DNA from: Butyricicoccus pullicaecorum
GTDB lineage: Bacteria; Bacillota; Clostridia; Oscillospirales; Butyricicoccaceae
NCBI GenBank assembly: GCA_018365995.1
Contig: JAGZIY010000005.1
Location: forward strand, 1 to 64,000
DNA: 64,000 nucleotides
Direction of reading: 5' to 3'
Shown here: one piece after another, positions 1 to 9,156 of the stretch
Layout: every line of letters begins with the position of its first letter
Numbering within the stretch: position 1 is the stretch's first letter
The notes under the pieces: generated by a model
The model's database searches: none
What the model was told of the DNA's origin: nothing
What the model saw: only the letters and a program-made list of their open reading frames with translations
Program-made: the position numbers and the translations under genes

Positions 1-100
1 GCCACAAGCGACAGCTTGAACATCACATGGAAAATCTGACTGGCGGCACCCCTCCCGTCAGATACCTACCCTGTGTAGTCCCTTGTAAACTGTACTTTAT
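1..100 (+). ncRNA. Possible 3' part of 6S RNA (cut by window edge)
   Basis: No reading frame covers this stretch. The blocks GCGACA, CTTGAAC and GGCGGCA occur in the order I remember from the 3' half of bacterial 6S RNA, and TCTGAC/GTCAGA (37-62) could form a stem. The upstream half lies outside the window and no U-rich terminator is seen, so this is a weak call. It could be an unrelated structured leader or trailer. Confidence 0.25.
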
Positions 101-191
101 AGAAGAATAGATATCACGAAACGGGTACTGTTGCTGATTTTTACCACATATCAACCACCAAGAGTGAAAAAATCATTGGAAAAAGAAAGAG

Positions 192-220
192 ATGACACAT
201 TTTTGTTTGCGGTGTATAAT
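192..220 (+). promoter_or_regulatory. SigA-type promoter of the lipoprotein gene
   Basis: ATGACA (192-197), a 17-base spacer and a perfect TATAAT (215-220) lie about 65 bases before the lipoprotein start codon. Confidence 0.6.
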
Positions 221-286
221 AAAGTCACAGAACTTGCGGCATCACAAATTCTCTGTCTGCAAAACTTCGCAAAGGAGATGAAGGAA

Positions 287-796
287 ATGAAAAAAAGGTT
301 CATTGGTTTGCTGTGTCTGCTTTCCATGCTGACTGCCTGTACCCCCAGCAAGCCCGACACGCCCACTCCTGTACCGCCTGCCCCAACACCACCCAGCACT
401 GTATCTCCAGAACCATCTGCGACACCCGAACAGCTTCCAGAGGATCCCAATGCCATTTCATTTTTTGATTGCGGTACACTCGATCTTTCAAACGAGAACA
501 GCATTGCGGGACGTGAAAACTTTGAGGAGTTTCTAAATGTCACAGGTACTGGAAAATCTGCCACCATTGCGCTTACCAAAAAAGATACCGCACTCACCCT
601 CTCCTTTGATGGAAACGCCTACACACTGAAAGATGCGGAGGCAGAGACCACATGGAAACAGATTCAAATTGTAGAATCCTCTAAATCCGGAAAAATCTAC
701 CAGACCTTTCGTCTGACCAACGAGGAAAACCTTGCTGCCGAAACTCCAGACGGAAAACGAGCGGTCACACTTTTTCAGGAAAGCATTGAAAGCTAA
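287..796 (+). CDS. Small lipoprotein of unknown function
   Basis: The protein has 169 residues and begins with a lipoprotein signal peptide: charged MKKRF, a short hydrophobic stretch, and the lipobox LTAC. It should be lipidated at Cys18 and held on the outer face of the membrane. A Pro/Thr-rich linker (about residues 20-55) follows, then a globular domain of about 110 residues that I do not recognise. I chose the ATG at 287 because the AAGGAG at 272-277 is correctly spaced from it and the signal peptide starts there; the open frame continues upstream without coding character. The gene stands alone, with its own promoter and a strong terminator. Confidence 0.75.
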   Translation: MKKRFIGLLCLLSMLTACTPSKPDTPTPVPPAPTPPSTVSPEPSATPEQLPEDPNAISFFDCGTLDLSNENSIAGRENFEEFLNVTGTGKSATIALTKKDTALTLSFDGNAYTLKDAEAETTWKQIQIVESSKSGKIYQTFRLTNEENLAAETPDGKRAVTLFQESIES

Positions 797-827
797 CCAT
801 ACCGTTTTACAGCAGACACGACAAAAA

Positions 828-860
828 GCGGGAGAAAGTAAACTTTCTCCCGCTTTCTTT
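828..860. terminator. Bidirectional terminator between lipoprotein and transketolase genes
   Basis: An 11-bp stem, GCGGGAGAAAG with CTTTCTCCCGC, closes a TAAA loop. It has T-rich tails on both strands, so it serves both convergent genes. Confidence 0.9.
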
Positions 861-905
861 GCTATCAATTTTCGTAGCTGCGCCTTTGGGTCAGTACCAA
901 AAGAA

Positions 906-1871
906 TTATTTACGAGAAACAGCCTTCTTTGCAGCTGCAACGATATCAGCAGCTGTAAGATTGTACTCTTCCTGCAAGAAGCCCTGTGCGCCAACCTGAC
1001 CAAAACGGTTCTGTACGCCAACCATTTCCATTGGAACCGGACAATTCTTTGCAACAACCTGTGCGACCGCAGAGCCAAGACCACAGTTTACCTGATGGTT
1101 TTCCGCGGTTACGATTGCACCTGTCTCCTTTGCAGAAGTAACAATCAATTCTTCGTCAATTGGCTTCCATGTGAACATATCCACAACCTTTGCAGAAATG
1201 CCTTCCCCTGCCAGAGTCTCCTGCGCCTTGAGTGCCTCGTCTACCATAATGCCCGAAGCAATGATGGTAACGTCCTTGCCCTCCTTGAGCGTGATGCCCT
1301 TGCCGATTTCAAAATCAGCACCATCTTCATAAACCTTGATGATGTTCTTACGAACCATGCGCATGTAGGAGAACTTCTTGGAGGCTGCCAGCTTCTTGGT
1401 CAGGCAGTACAGCATTGTATAGTCCGTCGGGTCGATTACAACAGCGTCCGGAATGGACAGATACAGTGCACAGTCCTCAAACGGCATGTGGGTGCCACCG
1501 TTATATGCAGCACACACGCCCGGGTCAGAACCCAGAACATGTACAGGCAGCTTTGCGTAAGCCGCAGACATGAACGCCTGATCGAATGCACGACGGGAAG
1601 CAAAACAGCCAAAGGAATGTACAAATACAGTTTTGCCTGCTGCGGTCATGCCCGCTGCAACACCCATTGCATCAGCTTCTGCAATGCCTGCATTAAAGCA
1701 CTGACCCGGAAACTCCTTTTCCAGCTTTGCGGTATTGATGCAGTTATACAGGTCACAGTCGATATGAACGACATTGCGGTCTGCCTGCATCATTTCTTCC
1801 ATTGCGGTTACATAACCATCACGGTTTGCACGAGAGTCCTTCTCGTGCTTGCCAATCAAAGTAAAGCTCAT
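906..1871 (-). CDS. Transketolase, C-terminal subunit
   Basis: This 321-residue protein carries the pyrimidine-binding and C-terminal domains of transketolase, which moves two-carbon ketol units between sugar phosphates with thiamine diphosphate. The sequence matches the split, two-gene transketolases of Firmicutes and archaea: the region around MFTWKPIDEE and the AENHQVNCGLGSAVA stretch are typical of the C-terminal half. It starts 14 bases after the N-terminal subunit gene with a strong AAGGAGG, so the two are co-transcribed and should assemble as a heteromer. The proximity of inositol genes and a DeoR regulator suggests a role in sugar or polyol use, which is inference. Confidence 0.93.
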   Translation of the reverse strand: MSFTLIGKHEKDSRANRDGYVTAMEEMMQADRNVVHIDCDLYNCINTAKLEKEFPGQCFNAGIAEADAMGVAAGMTAAGKTVFVHSFGCFASRRAFDQAFMSAAYAKLPVHVLGSDPGVCAAYNGGTHMPFEDCALYLSIPDAVVIDPTDYTMLYCLTKKLAASKKFSYMRMVRKNIIKVYEDGADFEIGKGITLKEGKDVTIIASGIMVDEALKAQETLAGEGISAKVVDMFTWKPIDEELIVTSAKETGAIVTAENHQVNCGLGSAVAQVVAKNCPVPMEMVGVQNRFGQVGAQGFLQEEYNLTAADIVAAAKKAVSRK

Positions 1872-1885
1872 CTTCGATACCCTCC

Positions 1886-2737
1886 TTATTGTGCCTTAAC
1901 CTTAGCAAGTTCTGCCTCAGCCACTGCGATTGCCTCGTCCCACTGCTCCTTGGTCGGCTGAGAGGAGTGTGCGCCCGAAGACTCTGCAAAGGTGCAGCCC
2001 TTACCCTTAACGGTATTGAGCACAATGCAGGTGGGCTTTCCGGAAACCTGATATGCAGCCTTCACTGCGTCATAAATCTGCTCTACATCATTGCCATCTG
2101 CAAGCTCGATTACATTCCAGCCGAATGCGTCAAACTTTGCAGCAAGTCCCTTGCCATGGCTCATGATATCTGCAACAGCACCATCTAACTGGAGCTTGTT
2201 GCTGTCTACGAAACAAATGAGGTGATCGAGCTTGTAGTGTGCTGCAAACTGTGCAGCCTCCCAAACCTGTCCCTCATCACATTCGCCGTCACCAACGAAT
2301 ACGAAAACATGGTTATCACGACCATCGACCTTGTTTGCCAGTGCTGCGCCAACTGCGCTGGACATGCCCTGACCCAGAGAGCCAGTGGTCAGGTCAACAC
2401 CGGGGGTCTTTGTTCTATCGGTATGAGACGGGAAGTTGGTGTGCGGCTGATTGAGCGTATAAGCCTGCTCCAACGGATAGAATCCCTTGAGTCCCAGTGT
2501 TGCATACATAGCCGGACCTGCATGTCCCTTAGACATTACACACCAGTCACGCTCCTCCCAGCGCGGGTTCTTAGGATCGACTTTCATGATATCGCCGTAC
2601 AGGACAGCAAGCGCTTCGATTACGGACATGGAACCACCGACATGACCAAAGCCAAGGGAGCTGATTGTTTTTAGAGCTTCCACTCTAATTTCCTGGGCAA
2701 AGACGCGCAGTTCCTTCATTTTTTCTGCTTTCTGCAT
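1886..2737 (-). CDS. Transketolase, N-terminal subunit
   Basis: The 283-residue protein is the thiamine-diphosphate-binding half of a split transketolase. It has the GDGECDEGQVWEAA diphosphate motif followed by a VDSN element, and the SLGFGHVGGS and SKGHAGPA blocks of the family. I start it at 2737 because AGGCAGGTG lies just upstream; the longer frame adds nine residues without support, and an internal ATG at 2719 is another option. It is first in a two-gene operon with the C-terminal subunit, divergent from the DeoR-family regulator. Confidence 0.93.
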   Translation of the reverse strand: MQKAEKMKELRVFAQEIRVEALKTISSLGFGHVGGSMSVIEALAVLYGDIMKVDPKNPRWEERDWCVMSKGHAGPAMYATLGLKGFYPLEQAYTLNQPHTNFPSHTDRTKTPGVDLTTGSLGQGMSSAVGAALANKVDGRDNHVFVFVGDGECDEGQVWEAAQFAAHYKLDHLICFVDSNKLQLDGAVADIMSHGKGLAAKFDAFGWNVIELADGNDVEQIYDAVKAAYQVSGKPTCIVLNTVKGKGCTFAESSGAHSSQPTKEQWDEAIAVAEAELAKVKAQ

Positions 2738-3172
2738 TGCATACACCTGCCTATAAATATACAAAAATTCATGTGAAAATCAGCGACTCTAAAAATAAGT
2801 CGCTGTTTCCCTCTCCTCACTACTTGTAGTCTATCATCGTTTTGGATAAATTTCAATGCTGATATGAGGATTTGTCTGAAAAATTTTCTCTCTATTTTGT
2901 TTTTTTCATGTTAACTTGTTAATATTTGTGTATAATATTTTGGACTAAATCCAATGTTTTCCTGATTCTGAATCGATTGCCGGGATATTTTTGTGTGATT
3001 CAGAAAATTATACGGCTCTTCTTCTATTTTGGTTGCTTTTTTAATATTTTCTGATAAAATGATAAGGAGAACTGTCCTGCTTTTTCAGCTGCCACAGTGC
3101 TGGCTGCATCTGTGCCGCAAGCCACTTGGACAAGAGAAAAATATTAAAGAAGAGTAGAGAAAAGGGAGAACC
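2738..3172. promoter_or_regulatory. Divergent control region between transketolase and DeoR-type genes
   Basis: About 430 bases, AT-rich and without a credible gene. A hairpin CAGCGACT/AGTCGCTG (2782-2806) sits in the transketolase leader. A possible promoter for the regulator is ATGTTA-17-TATAAT (2908-2936), and a second is TTGCTT-16-TAAAAT (3033-3060). I cannot assign an operator for the DeoR protein, and no riboswitch is recognised. Confidence 0.45.
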
Positions 3173-3931
3173 ATGAAAATCAGTAGACTTAACTCCATTG
3201 AACAGTATGTGATCTCCAAAGAAACCGTCTCCATCGACGAGCTTTGTGAGGTCTTTGGTGTATCAAAAAACACCATTCGACGTGACCTGAATGATTTGGA
3301 GGCACGCGGTCATATCGCCAAAGTATATGGTGGTGTAACAATTGTCGGGTCCCCCGGAGCTGTTCCCATGCCTGTACGCTCCAACCTGAATTCCTCTGAC
3401 AAAAATCAGATTGGTATGCTTGCGGCAAACGAAGTACAGGACGGAGATACGATTTTTATTGACTCTGGTTCCACCACAGTTTGTCTGCTGCGCTACTTAT
3501 CCAGCCGGAAACGTGTTACAGTCATCACACATTCTTTGGGCGCAATGAGCGAGGCTTCCAAATACGATAATCTGAGTCTCATCTCCCTCGGGGGCATCTA
3601 TAATGCAGCAACCGATTCCTTTACCGGTCTGTCTACCTTTGAAATGCTTTCTGGCATGACTATCAACAAGGCGTTCATGGCAGCAACTGGTATTTCTTTA
3701 GAAAGCGGCATGACCAACACTACCTTTCTGGAGGCTGAAATCAAGCGTGGTGTTGTACAGCATGCCGGTGGTGTCTATCTCTTGGCAGACTCCTCCAAAC
3801 TCGATAAATCTGCGGTCATTTCTTTCTGTCCACTCAAGGATATTACCGCATTTATTACAGATCGGCGTCCTCCTGAGAAATACCTGCAATTCTTCTCCGA
3901 AAATAATATTCGTGTTCGTTACGATCACTGA
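3173..3931 (+). CDS. DeoR/GlpR-family transcriptional regulator (IolR-like)
   Basis: The 252-residue protein has the classic DeoR layout. The N-terminal winged helix (residues 1-57) includes VFGVSKNTIRRDLNDLEARG and is followed by the KVYGG linker signature. The C-terminal sugar-phosphate isomerase-like effector domain includes DSGSTTVCLL and a late DSSKLDKSA motif. Such repressors release DNA on binding a phosphorylated sugar. It lies between the transketolase pair and iolBD. In Bacillus the inositol repressor IolR is of this family and responds to a phosphorylated inositol breakdown product, so an IolR-like role is plausible but not shown. The ATG at 3173 has GGGAG upstream. Confidence 0.88.
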   Translation: MKISRLNSIEQYVISKETVSIDELCEVFGVSKNTIRRDLNDLEARGHIAKVYGGVTIVGSPGAVPMPVRSNLNSSDKNQIGMLAANEVQDGDTIFIDSGSTTVCLLRYLSSRKRVTVITHSLGAMSEASKYDNLSLISLGGIYNAATDSFTGLSTFEMLSGMTINKAFMAATGISLESGMTNTTFLEAEIKRGVVQHAGGVYLLADSSKLDKSAVISFCPLKDITAFITDRRPPEKYLQFFSENNIRVRYDH

Positions 3932-3935
3932 GTCT

Positions 3936-4811
3936 TTATCCACGGCTGCACACAGACCGTCTGTATTCGGTTGGTGTGCAGCTGTATACTTCTCGAAAGC
4001 GTTTGATAAAATAACTGACATTTTCAAATCCAACGCTCAAACTGATTTCCAAAATCGACTCCTCTGTCTCGCGCAGTAAGCGGGACGCGCGCTCAATCCG
4101 TAAAAAGTTGATATGCTGTACAAGGGTACGTCCTGAATTCTCCTTAAAAAAGCTGCAAAAGTACTGTGGTGACAATCCAAAACGTGCTGAAACATCTTGA
4201 AGTCGTATTTTTTCCGTACAATGCTCCGCTAGATATTCAATGATCTCCCGCAGCAGCTGTATCCGGTATTCCTCCCCCGGGCGCATAGGGCACTGAACCA
4301 GCATGTGTGCCGATGCCAGCACTCCAATAATATATAGAAGCGAGGACTTTACCAAAAGTTGATGTCCAAATGATTGATCTGCGCAAATGCGGATCATTTT
4401 TTTTAACTCTGAAAAGAGTGCCTTCCCAAGTTCTGTCTTTCCCGAAATATAAGAAGGAAAGCGCAGCAACCCCTCCTCCAACGGTGCAAGTAATTCATTC
4501 TGTGCAATATCTGTTCTGCGGAACTGCAAAAAATCCATCGGGAATACAAAAGCACGGAACAAATTTTCAACACCCCCACGTATTTCATGCAGTTGTCCTG
4601 TGCCCACAAAAAAGACATCTCCCTGCTGCCCTACATACTGCTTATCTGCAATCATAACGCGAACCTGTCCCTGCAATACTGTGATGATTTCTATTTCTGG
4701 ATGCCAATGATAGGGAACCAAATCTGAATCCTGCGCCTCAGGTGCCGAATAAATCTGGAACGGAAACCCTTGCGTACCATGTGCGCGTTTCTCGCGGCGC
4801 GATGCGTCCAT
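3936..4811 (-). CDS. AraC-family transcriptional regulator with cupin sensor domain
   Basis: The 291-residue protein has an N-terminal cupin (about residues 20-110, with YHWHPEIEI as the metal/sugar pocket motif) and two C-terminal helix-turn-helix motifs (about residues 185-285), including the family signature VGFENVSYFIKRFREVYSCTP. Such proteins usually activate carbohydrate genes on binding a sugar. I start it at the ATG at 4811, preceded by GGGGAG; the frame opens two codons earlier at a TTG. It is divergent from iolB, with about 400 bases between, so it is a candidate activator of iolBD. Confidence 0.88.
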   Translation of the reverse strand: MDASRREKRAHGTQGFPFQIYSAPEAQDSDLVPYHWHPEIEIITVLQGQVRVMIADKQYVGQQGDVFFVGTGQLHEIRGGVENLFRAFVFPMDFLQFRRTDIAQNELLAPLEEGLLRFPSYISGKTELGKALFSELKKMIRICADQSFGHQLLVKSSLLYIIGVLASAHMLVQCPMRPGEEYRIQLLREIIEYLAEHCTEKIRLQDVSARFGLSPQYFCSFFKENSGRTLVQHINFLRIERASRLLRETEESILEISLSVGFENVSYFIKRFREVYSCTPTEYRRSVCSRG

Positions 4812-5216
4812 ACTCAATTCTCCCCTCTGTTTTCAAAAATCTTAAAATCGTGTTATTTTTTCAGAAGATATTGCAAGCAATCTTTCTTCTATCTAGTTAT
4901 AATTATAAACAGATAAACCGAGATTAACAAGCTATTTTGCAAACCACATCTTCCCTCTTCTCACATCTGATTCATTCTCAAAGCTACCGTATGAAGCACC
5001 AGTGCTCTCTTTTTCAGCGAAAAGAATGAAAGAATTTTGTGGTATTATATATGCAAAACGCCCAAATAATTCTCTTATTCATCTAAAATCCATCAGATAC
5101 TGTTGATAATTTTTGGCAATCATGCTATAATAAAATTAAATATGTATCTGAAAATCGACCTGATCTCTCCTGTGTTCCCAGAACATTGAGATCCACTTTT
5201 TCTGGAGGTATGCGCT
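4812..5216. promoter_or_regulatory. Divergent control region between AraC-type gene and iolB
   Basis: About 400 bases without a gene. A very good promoter for iolBD lies at the right end (listed separately). The left end holds the AraC gene leader. I see no clear AraC-type direct repeat, riboswitch or catabolite-response element. Confidence 0.5.
5103..5131 (+). promoter_or_regulatory. SigA-type promoter of iolB-iolD
   Basis: TTGATA (5103-5108), a 17-base spacer and a perfect TATAAT (5126-5131) preceded by TGC, an extended -10. The start codon is about 85 bases downstream. Confidence 0.75.
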
Positions 5217-6023
5217 ATGTATATTGATAAGCAAGTCAAGCGTGGATACAATGAGTATATCCATCTGAACGAAGGTATCGGCAAAGATGCTATGATGGAT
5301 GTTGCCCTGCTCGTCATGGAGGATGGCGACACCTATTCGTTCCAAGAGAGCGAAAAAGAACTCGCCTGTCTCGTTTTCGACGGCAAATGTACCATCGAGT
5401 GGGAAAATGAATCTTACGATGTAGACCGTCCAAATCCGTTTGATTATAACCCTTCCTGCCTGCATGTGTGCAAGGGCATCACAGTGAAAATTACTGCACA
5501 TGGTCCCACAAATATATACGTACAAAAGACACTTAATGAAAAGACCTTCCCGAGCAAAATGTACAAGCCGGAAGATACAGATACATGGGCACGCGGCAAT
5601 CAGGGTGAACTGATGGGCTGCATCAAGCGCGATGTACGTACCTGCTTCGATTTGGACAACGCGCCATACTCCAACATGGTTTTGGGCGAAGTTGTCAATC
5701 TGCCGGGCAAGTGGTCCTCTTATCCGCCGCATCATCACCCGCAGCCGGAATGTTACTTCTATCGCTATGACAAGCCGATGGGCTTTGGTGCAGGATGGGC
5801 AAACGGCGAAATCTATGAGACCCACCACAATGGTCTGGCAATCATCACCGACAAGATGCACTCTCAGGTAACTGCACCGGGATATTCCTGCTGCTATGCT
5901 TGGGGAATCCGCCATCTGCCGGGCAATCCGTGGGACAAGACCCGCATCGATGATACCGAGCACCTGTGGCTGCTCGAAGATGATGCCAACGACCACATCT
6001 GGCACTGCCCAACCGGAAACTAA
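5217..6023 (+). CDS. iolB: 5-deoxy-glucuronate isomerase
   Basis: IolB converts 5-deoxy-D-glucuronate to 2-deoxy-5-keto-D-gluconate in myo-inositol breakdown. The 268-residue protein has the bicupin fold of the family. The metal site is visible as YPPHHHPQPECYFYR, and further conserved blocks include THHNGLAIITDKMHSQV and the C-terminal LWLLEDD. GGAGG precedes the ATG. The gene lies 56 bases before iolD and shares its promoter; the two enzymes act in successive steps. The other inositol genes (iolG, iolE, iolC, iolJ, iolA) are not in this window. Confidence 0.95.
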   Translation: MYIDKQVKRGYNEYIHLNEGIGKDAMMDVALLVMEDGDTYSFQESEKELACLVFDGKCTIEWENESYDVDRPNPFDYNPSCLHVCKGITVKITAHGPTNIYVQKTLNEKTFPSKMYKPEDTDTWARGNQGELMGCIKRDVRTCFDLDNAPYSNMVLGEVVNLPGKWSSYPPHHHPQPECYFYRYDKPMGFGAGWANGEIYETHHNGLAIITDKMHSQVTAPGYSCCYAWGIRHLPGNPWDKTRIDDTEHLWLLEDDANDHIWHCPTGN

Positions 6024-6079
6024 TTTCTTGATTTCAATGATCAAATCACCCGCATTTATCTTATAAGGAGGATTTTACT

Positions 6080-8050
6080 ATGAAACATATGGAAACTGTC
6101 CGCCTGACAGCCAGTCAAGCACTGGTTCGTTTTCTCGAGAATCAGTACATCAGCTACATCGACATGGACGGCAATGAAGTAGAGCACAAGTTCGTAAAGG
6201 GTATTTTCATGCTCCCGGGTCACGGCAATGTTGTTGGTTTCGCTAACGGCGTTGAGCAGGAACTGAAAGACATGGTTGTCTATCAGGGCAAAAACGAGCA
6301 GGGCATGGCACTTGCTGCAATGGGCTACGCAAAGCAGCTGCGCCGCAAGCAGATTTTCGCCTGCACATCCTCTGTTGGTCCAGGTGCCTGCAATATGGTC
6401 ACTGCTGCTGCAACCGCAACCGCAAATAATATCCCGCTTCTCATTCTGCCGGGCGATATTTATGCATCCCGTCAGCCGGACCCTGTACTGCAGCAGATGG
6501 AGCAGACACACAACCTGTCCATTTCTGCGCATGACGCATTTCAGTCTGTTACCAAATACTGGGGTCGCATCAACCGTCCTGAGCAGGTCATGACTGACAT
6601 GATTTCCGCAATGCGTGTTCTGACTGACACCGCAAATACAGGTGCTGTTGCGATTTCCCTGCCGCAGGACGTGCAGGCGGAAGCATACGATTATCCGCTG
6701 GATTTCTTCAAGAAGCGCGTATGGCGCATTGACCGCCGTCCGATTACGCAGTATGCACTGAAGCAAGCTGTTGAAGTCATCAAAAATGCAAAGAAGCCTC
6801 TTCTGATTTGCGGCGGCGGTGTTCGCTATGCAGAAGCACACAAGGTATTCAAAAAGTTTGCAGAAGATTTCGGCATTGCATTCGGTGAAACACAGGCAGG
6901 CAAGTCTACCATTGAGTGGACACATGAGATGAACCTCGGCGGTTTGGGTACAACCGGCGGCATTGCTGCAAACAAGCTTGCACACGAAGCAGACGTTGTG
7001 ATTGGCGTTGGTACACGTTACACCGATTTCACCACCGCTTCCAAGTGGCTTTACCGTACAGATGCAAAGTTTGTCAACATCAACCCCTCTGAATTCCAAG
7101 CATATAAAATGGACGCAACCCCTGTTGTAGCAGATGCAAATGAGGCACTGTCTGCAATTGGTGCAGAGCTTTCCAAGATCGGTTACCATACAGATGCCGC
7201 TTATGCAGAGGAAGTCAAGGCACTGCGCAAGGAGTGGTTCGATGAAATCGATCGTCTCGATCATGTGGTATACACTGATAAGGACTCTTTCGTTCCTGAA
7301 ATCAACGATGCAAACCGTGCATGTGTTGAAAAGTACATTGAAGAAACCGGATGTAAGCTGTGCCAGACCACAGTTCTGGGCACTATCAACCGTATGATCG
7401 ATGACAATGCAATCGCGGTAGCTGCTGCTGGTTCTCTCCCGGGTGATATGCAGGGTCTGTGGCGCGCACGCCATATCAACACCTATCACATGGAATATGG
7501 CTATTCCTGCATGGGCTATGAGATTGCGGCTGCACTGGGTGCAAAGATGGCTTGTCCCGATCAGGAGGTTTACTCCATGTGCGGTGACGGCTCCTTTGAT
7601 ATGCTCCACTCTGAACTCATTACCTCTATACAGACCGGTCACAAGATCAATGTTATGCTGTTTGACAACGCTTCCTTCGGCTGTATCAATAATCTGGAGG
7701 TTGGTCAGGGCAATGCCTGCATTGCAACCGAAAAGAATATGCTCGAAGAAGGCGTGACCAATGGTATTCATAAGGGTAAGGTGATTCAGGTCGACTATGC
7801 TGCAATCGGTGCTGCATACGGCTGCAAGACTTATACCGTTAAGACACAGGAAGAATTGGAAGCTGCAATTGAAGATTCCAAAAAGCAGACTGTTTCTACC
7901 CTGATTGATATCAAGGTCCTTCCAAAGACCATGTCTGCCGGCTATGAAAACTGGTGGCGTGTTGGTGTCGCAGAGGTTTCCAACAAGCCAGAAGTACAGG
8001 CTGCACGCAAGGCAATTGAAGATCATCTGTTTGAAGCACGTCATTATTGA
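6080..8050 (+). CDS. iolD: 3D-(3,5/4)-trihydroxycyclohexane-1,2-dione acylhydrolase
   Basis: IolD opens the ring of trihydroxycyclohexane-1,2-dione to give 5-deoxyglucuronate, the IolB substrate. The 656-residue length is normal. The order is that of thiamine-diphosphate enzymes: an N-terminal pyrimidine-binding domain with the catalytic Glu region (YQGKNEQGMALAA), a central domain (GLGTTGGIAANKLAHEADVV), and a C-terminal diphosphate domain with GDGSFDMLHSEL followed by the FDNASFGCI element. AAGGAGG precedes the ATG. It is the last gene of the iolBD unit and is followed by a strong terminator. Confidence 0.96.
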   Translation: MKHMETVRLTASQALVRFLENQYISYIDMDGNEVEHKFVKGIFMLPGHGNVVGFANGVEQELKDMVVYQGKNEQGMALAAMGYAKQLRRKQIFACTSSVGPGACNMVTAAATATANNIPLLILPGDIYASRQPDPVLQQMEQTHNLSISAHDAFQSVTKYWGRINRPEQVMTDMISAMRVLTDTANTGAVAISLPQDVQAEAYDYPLDFFKKRVWRIDRRPITQYALKQAVEVIKNAKKPLLICGGGVRYAEAHKVFKKFAEDFGIAFGETQAGKSTIEWTHEMNLGGLGTTGGIAANKLAHEADVVIGVGTRYTDFTTASKWLYRTDAKFVNINPSEFQAYKMDATPVVADANEALSAIGAELSKIGYHTDAAYAEEVKALRKEWFDEIDRLDHVVYTDKDSFVPEINDANRACVEKYIEETGCKLCQTTVLGTINRMIDDNAIAVAAAGSLPGDMQGLWRARHINTYHMEYGYSCMGYEIAAALGAKMACPDQEVYSMCGDGSFDMLHSELITSIQTGHKINVMLFDNASFGCINNLEVGQGNACIATEKNMLEEGVTNGIHKGKVIQVDYAAIGAAYGCKTYTVKTQEELEAAIEDSKKQTVSTLIDIKVLPKTMSAGYENWWRVGVAEVSNKPEVQAARKAIEDHLFEARHY

Positions 8051-8062
8051 TTCTATGACAGA

Positions 8063-8097
8063 AAGAGGAACCGATTTATCGGTTCCTCTTCTTTTTT
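8063..8097 (+). terminator. Terminator after iolD
   Basis: A 13-bp perfect stem (AAGAGGAACCGAT with ATCGGTTCCTCTT) is followed by CTTTTTTCC, 13 bases after the iolD stop. Confidence 0.92.
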
Positions 8098-8317
8098 CCT
8101 GTCGTACAATCAAAATATTAAGAAATTTCTCTATCACAAATAGCTTTCATAAAGAGAAATATATGATTATTTTCACCTCATACTATCACATAACATTCAT
8201 TTTTCTTTACAATAATTTACAATTTTTTCATATTTCTCCAAAAATCCATGCTATGATTACTGACATAAGATTTTCTTTGAATTTTCTCATCTTGCTTTTG
8301 AAAGGAGCACAATATCC

Positions 8318-9100
8318 ATGAAAAATAATTCGCTCAAAGTTTTTGCACTTGGTGCTGCCAGTGCTTGTCTTGTAATGGGTGTTGCCTATTCCGCAGTTGG
8401 TGCATCTCGCAATATTGCAGTCGAAGATGGCATTCGTATGCAAATCAACAATACGGCATTTGTTCCAAAGGACGCAAAAGGCAATCCTGTCAGCCCATTC
8501 CTATATAATGGTACCACCTATGTACCGATGCGCCCGTTGTGCGAGGCAATCGGACTGACTGTAAGCTATGACAGCGCCACCAAGATGGTAAGTGTTACAG
8601 CACCGACTACTACACCCAATACCGGAAATAACAACACTGGAAGCGGTAATGCCAACGGTACCACAATTTCCGAGGATCAGGCAAAGCTGGCAGCACTTAC
8701 AGATGCAGGTATTACAGCCGCAAACGCAAAATTCACAAAATGTGAACAAAAAACAGATGATGGTCGCAATATCTATGAAATAGAATTTACATCTGATTCC
8801 AAAAAATATGAATATAAGATCGACGCTGCAACCGGCAAGGTACTCGACAAGGAATCTGATAAAAACTCCAGCAGTTCCAATAGCTCTGAGAAAATTTCTG
8901 AAAGCAAGGCCAAGGAAATCGCAACCAAAAAAGCTGGTGTTTCCGATGCAAAATTTACCAAGTGCGAACTCAAGGAAGATGACAAAGGCAGCGTTTATGA
9001 AATCGAATTTACTTCCGGTTCTAAAAAATACGAGTATAAGATTGATGCTGCGGACGGTTCCATCCTCTCCTCCGACAGCGAAAGCGAAAAAGACGACTGA
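8318..9100 (+). CDS. Secreted protein with stalk domain and two PepSY repeats
   Basis: The 260-residue protein begins with a signal peptide (about residues 1-30, ending near VGAS). Next is a domain like the copper amine oxidase N-terminal (stalk) domain (residues about 35-90, with LYNGTTYVPMRPLCEAIGL). A Thr/Asn/Gly-rich linker follows. Two PepSY-type repeats come last, each with AKFTKCE and KKYEYKIDAA blocks, separated by a Ser/Asn-rich spacer. PepSY domains are thought to bind or inhibit proteases near the wall. It is monocistronic, with AAAGGAG before the ATG. The catalytic function, if any, is unknown. Confidence 0.85.
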   Translation: MKNNSLKVFALGAASACLVMGVAYSAVGASRNIAVEDGIRMQINNTAFVPKDAKGNPVSPFLYNGTTYVPMRPLCEAIGLTVSYDSATKMVSVTAPTTTPNTGNNNTGSGNANGTTISEDQAKLAALTDAGITAANAKFTKCEQKTDDGRNIYEIEFTSDSKKYEYKIDAATGKVLDKESDKNSSSSNSSEKISESKAKEIATKKAGVSDAKFTKCELKEDDKGSVYEIEFTSGSKKYEYKIDAADGSILSSDSESEKDD

Positions 9101-9120
9101 TTTATATTTGCTATTTCAAA

Positions 9121-9150
9121 AAACCCCTGACAAAATGTCAGGGGTTTTCT
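9121..9150. terminator. Bidirectional terminator between PepSY and VOC genes
   Basis: Stem AAACCCCTGACA with TGTCAGGGGTTT around an AAA loop, T-rich on both strands, placed between convergent genes. Confidence 0.9.
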
Positions 9151-9156
9151 ATCTCA

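Noticed and set aside
732..1961. 409-codon plus-strand frame opposite the transketolase genes
   Set aside because: It overlaps two well-supported minus-strand genes and has a Cys-rich, low-quality translation.
6056..8137. 693-codon open frame on the minus strand opposite iolD
   Set aside because: Antisense shadow: iolD on the plus strand has all family motifs and a ribosome site, while the minus frame is Cys/His-rich with no recognisable domain.
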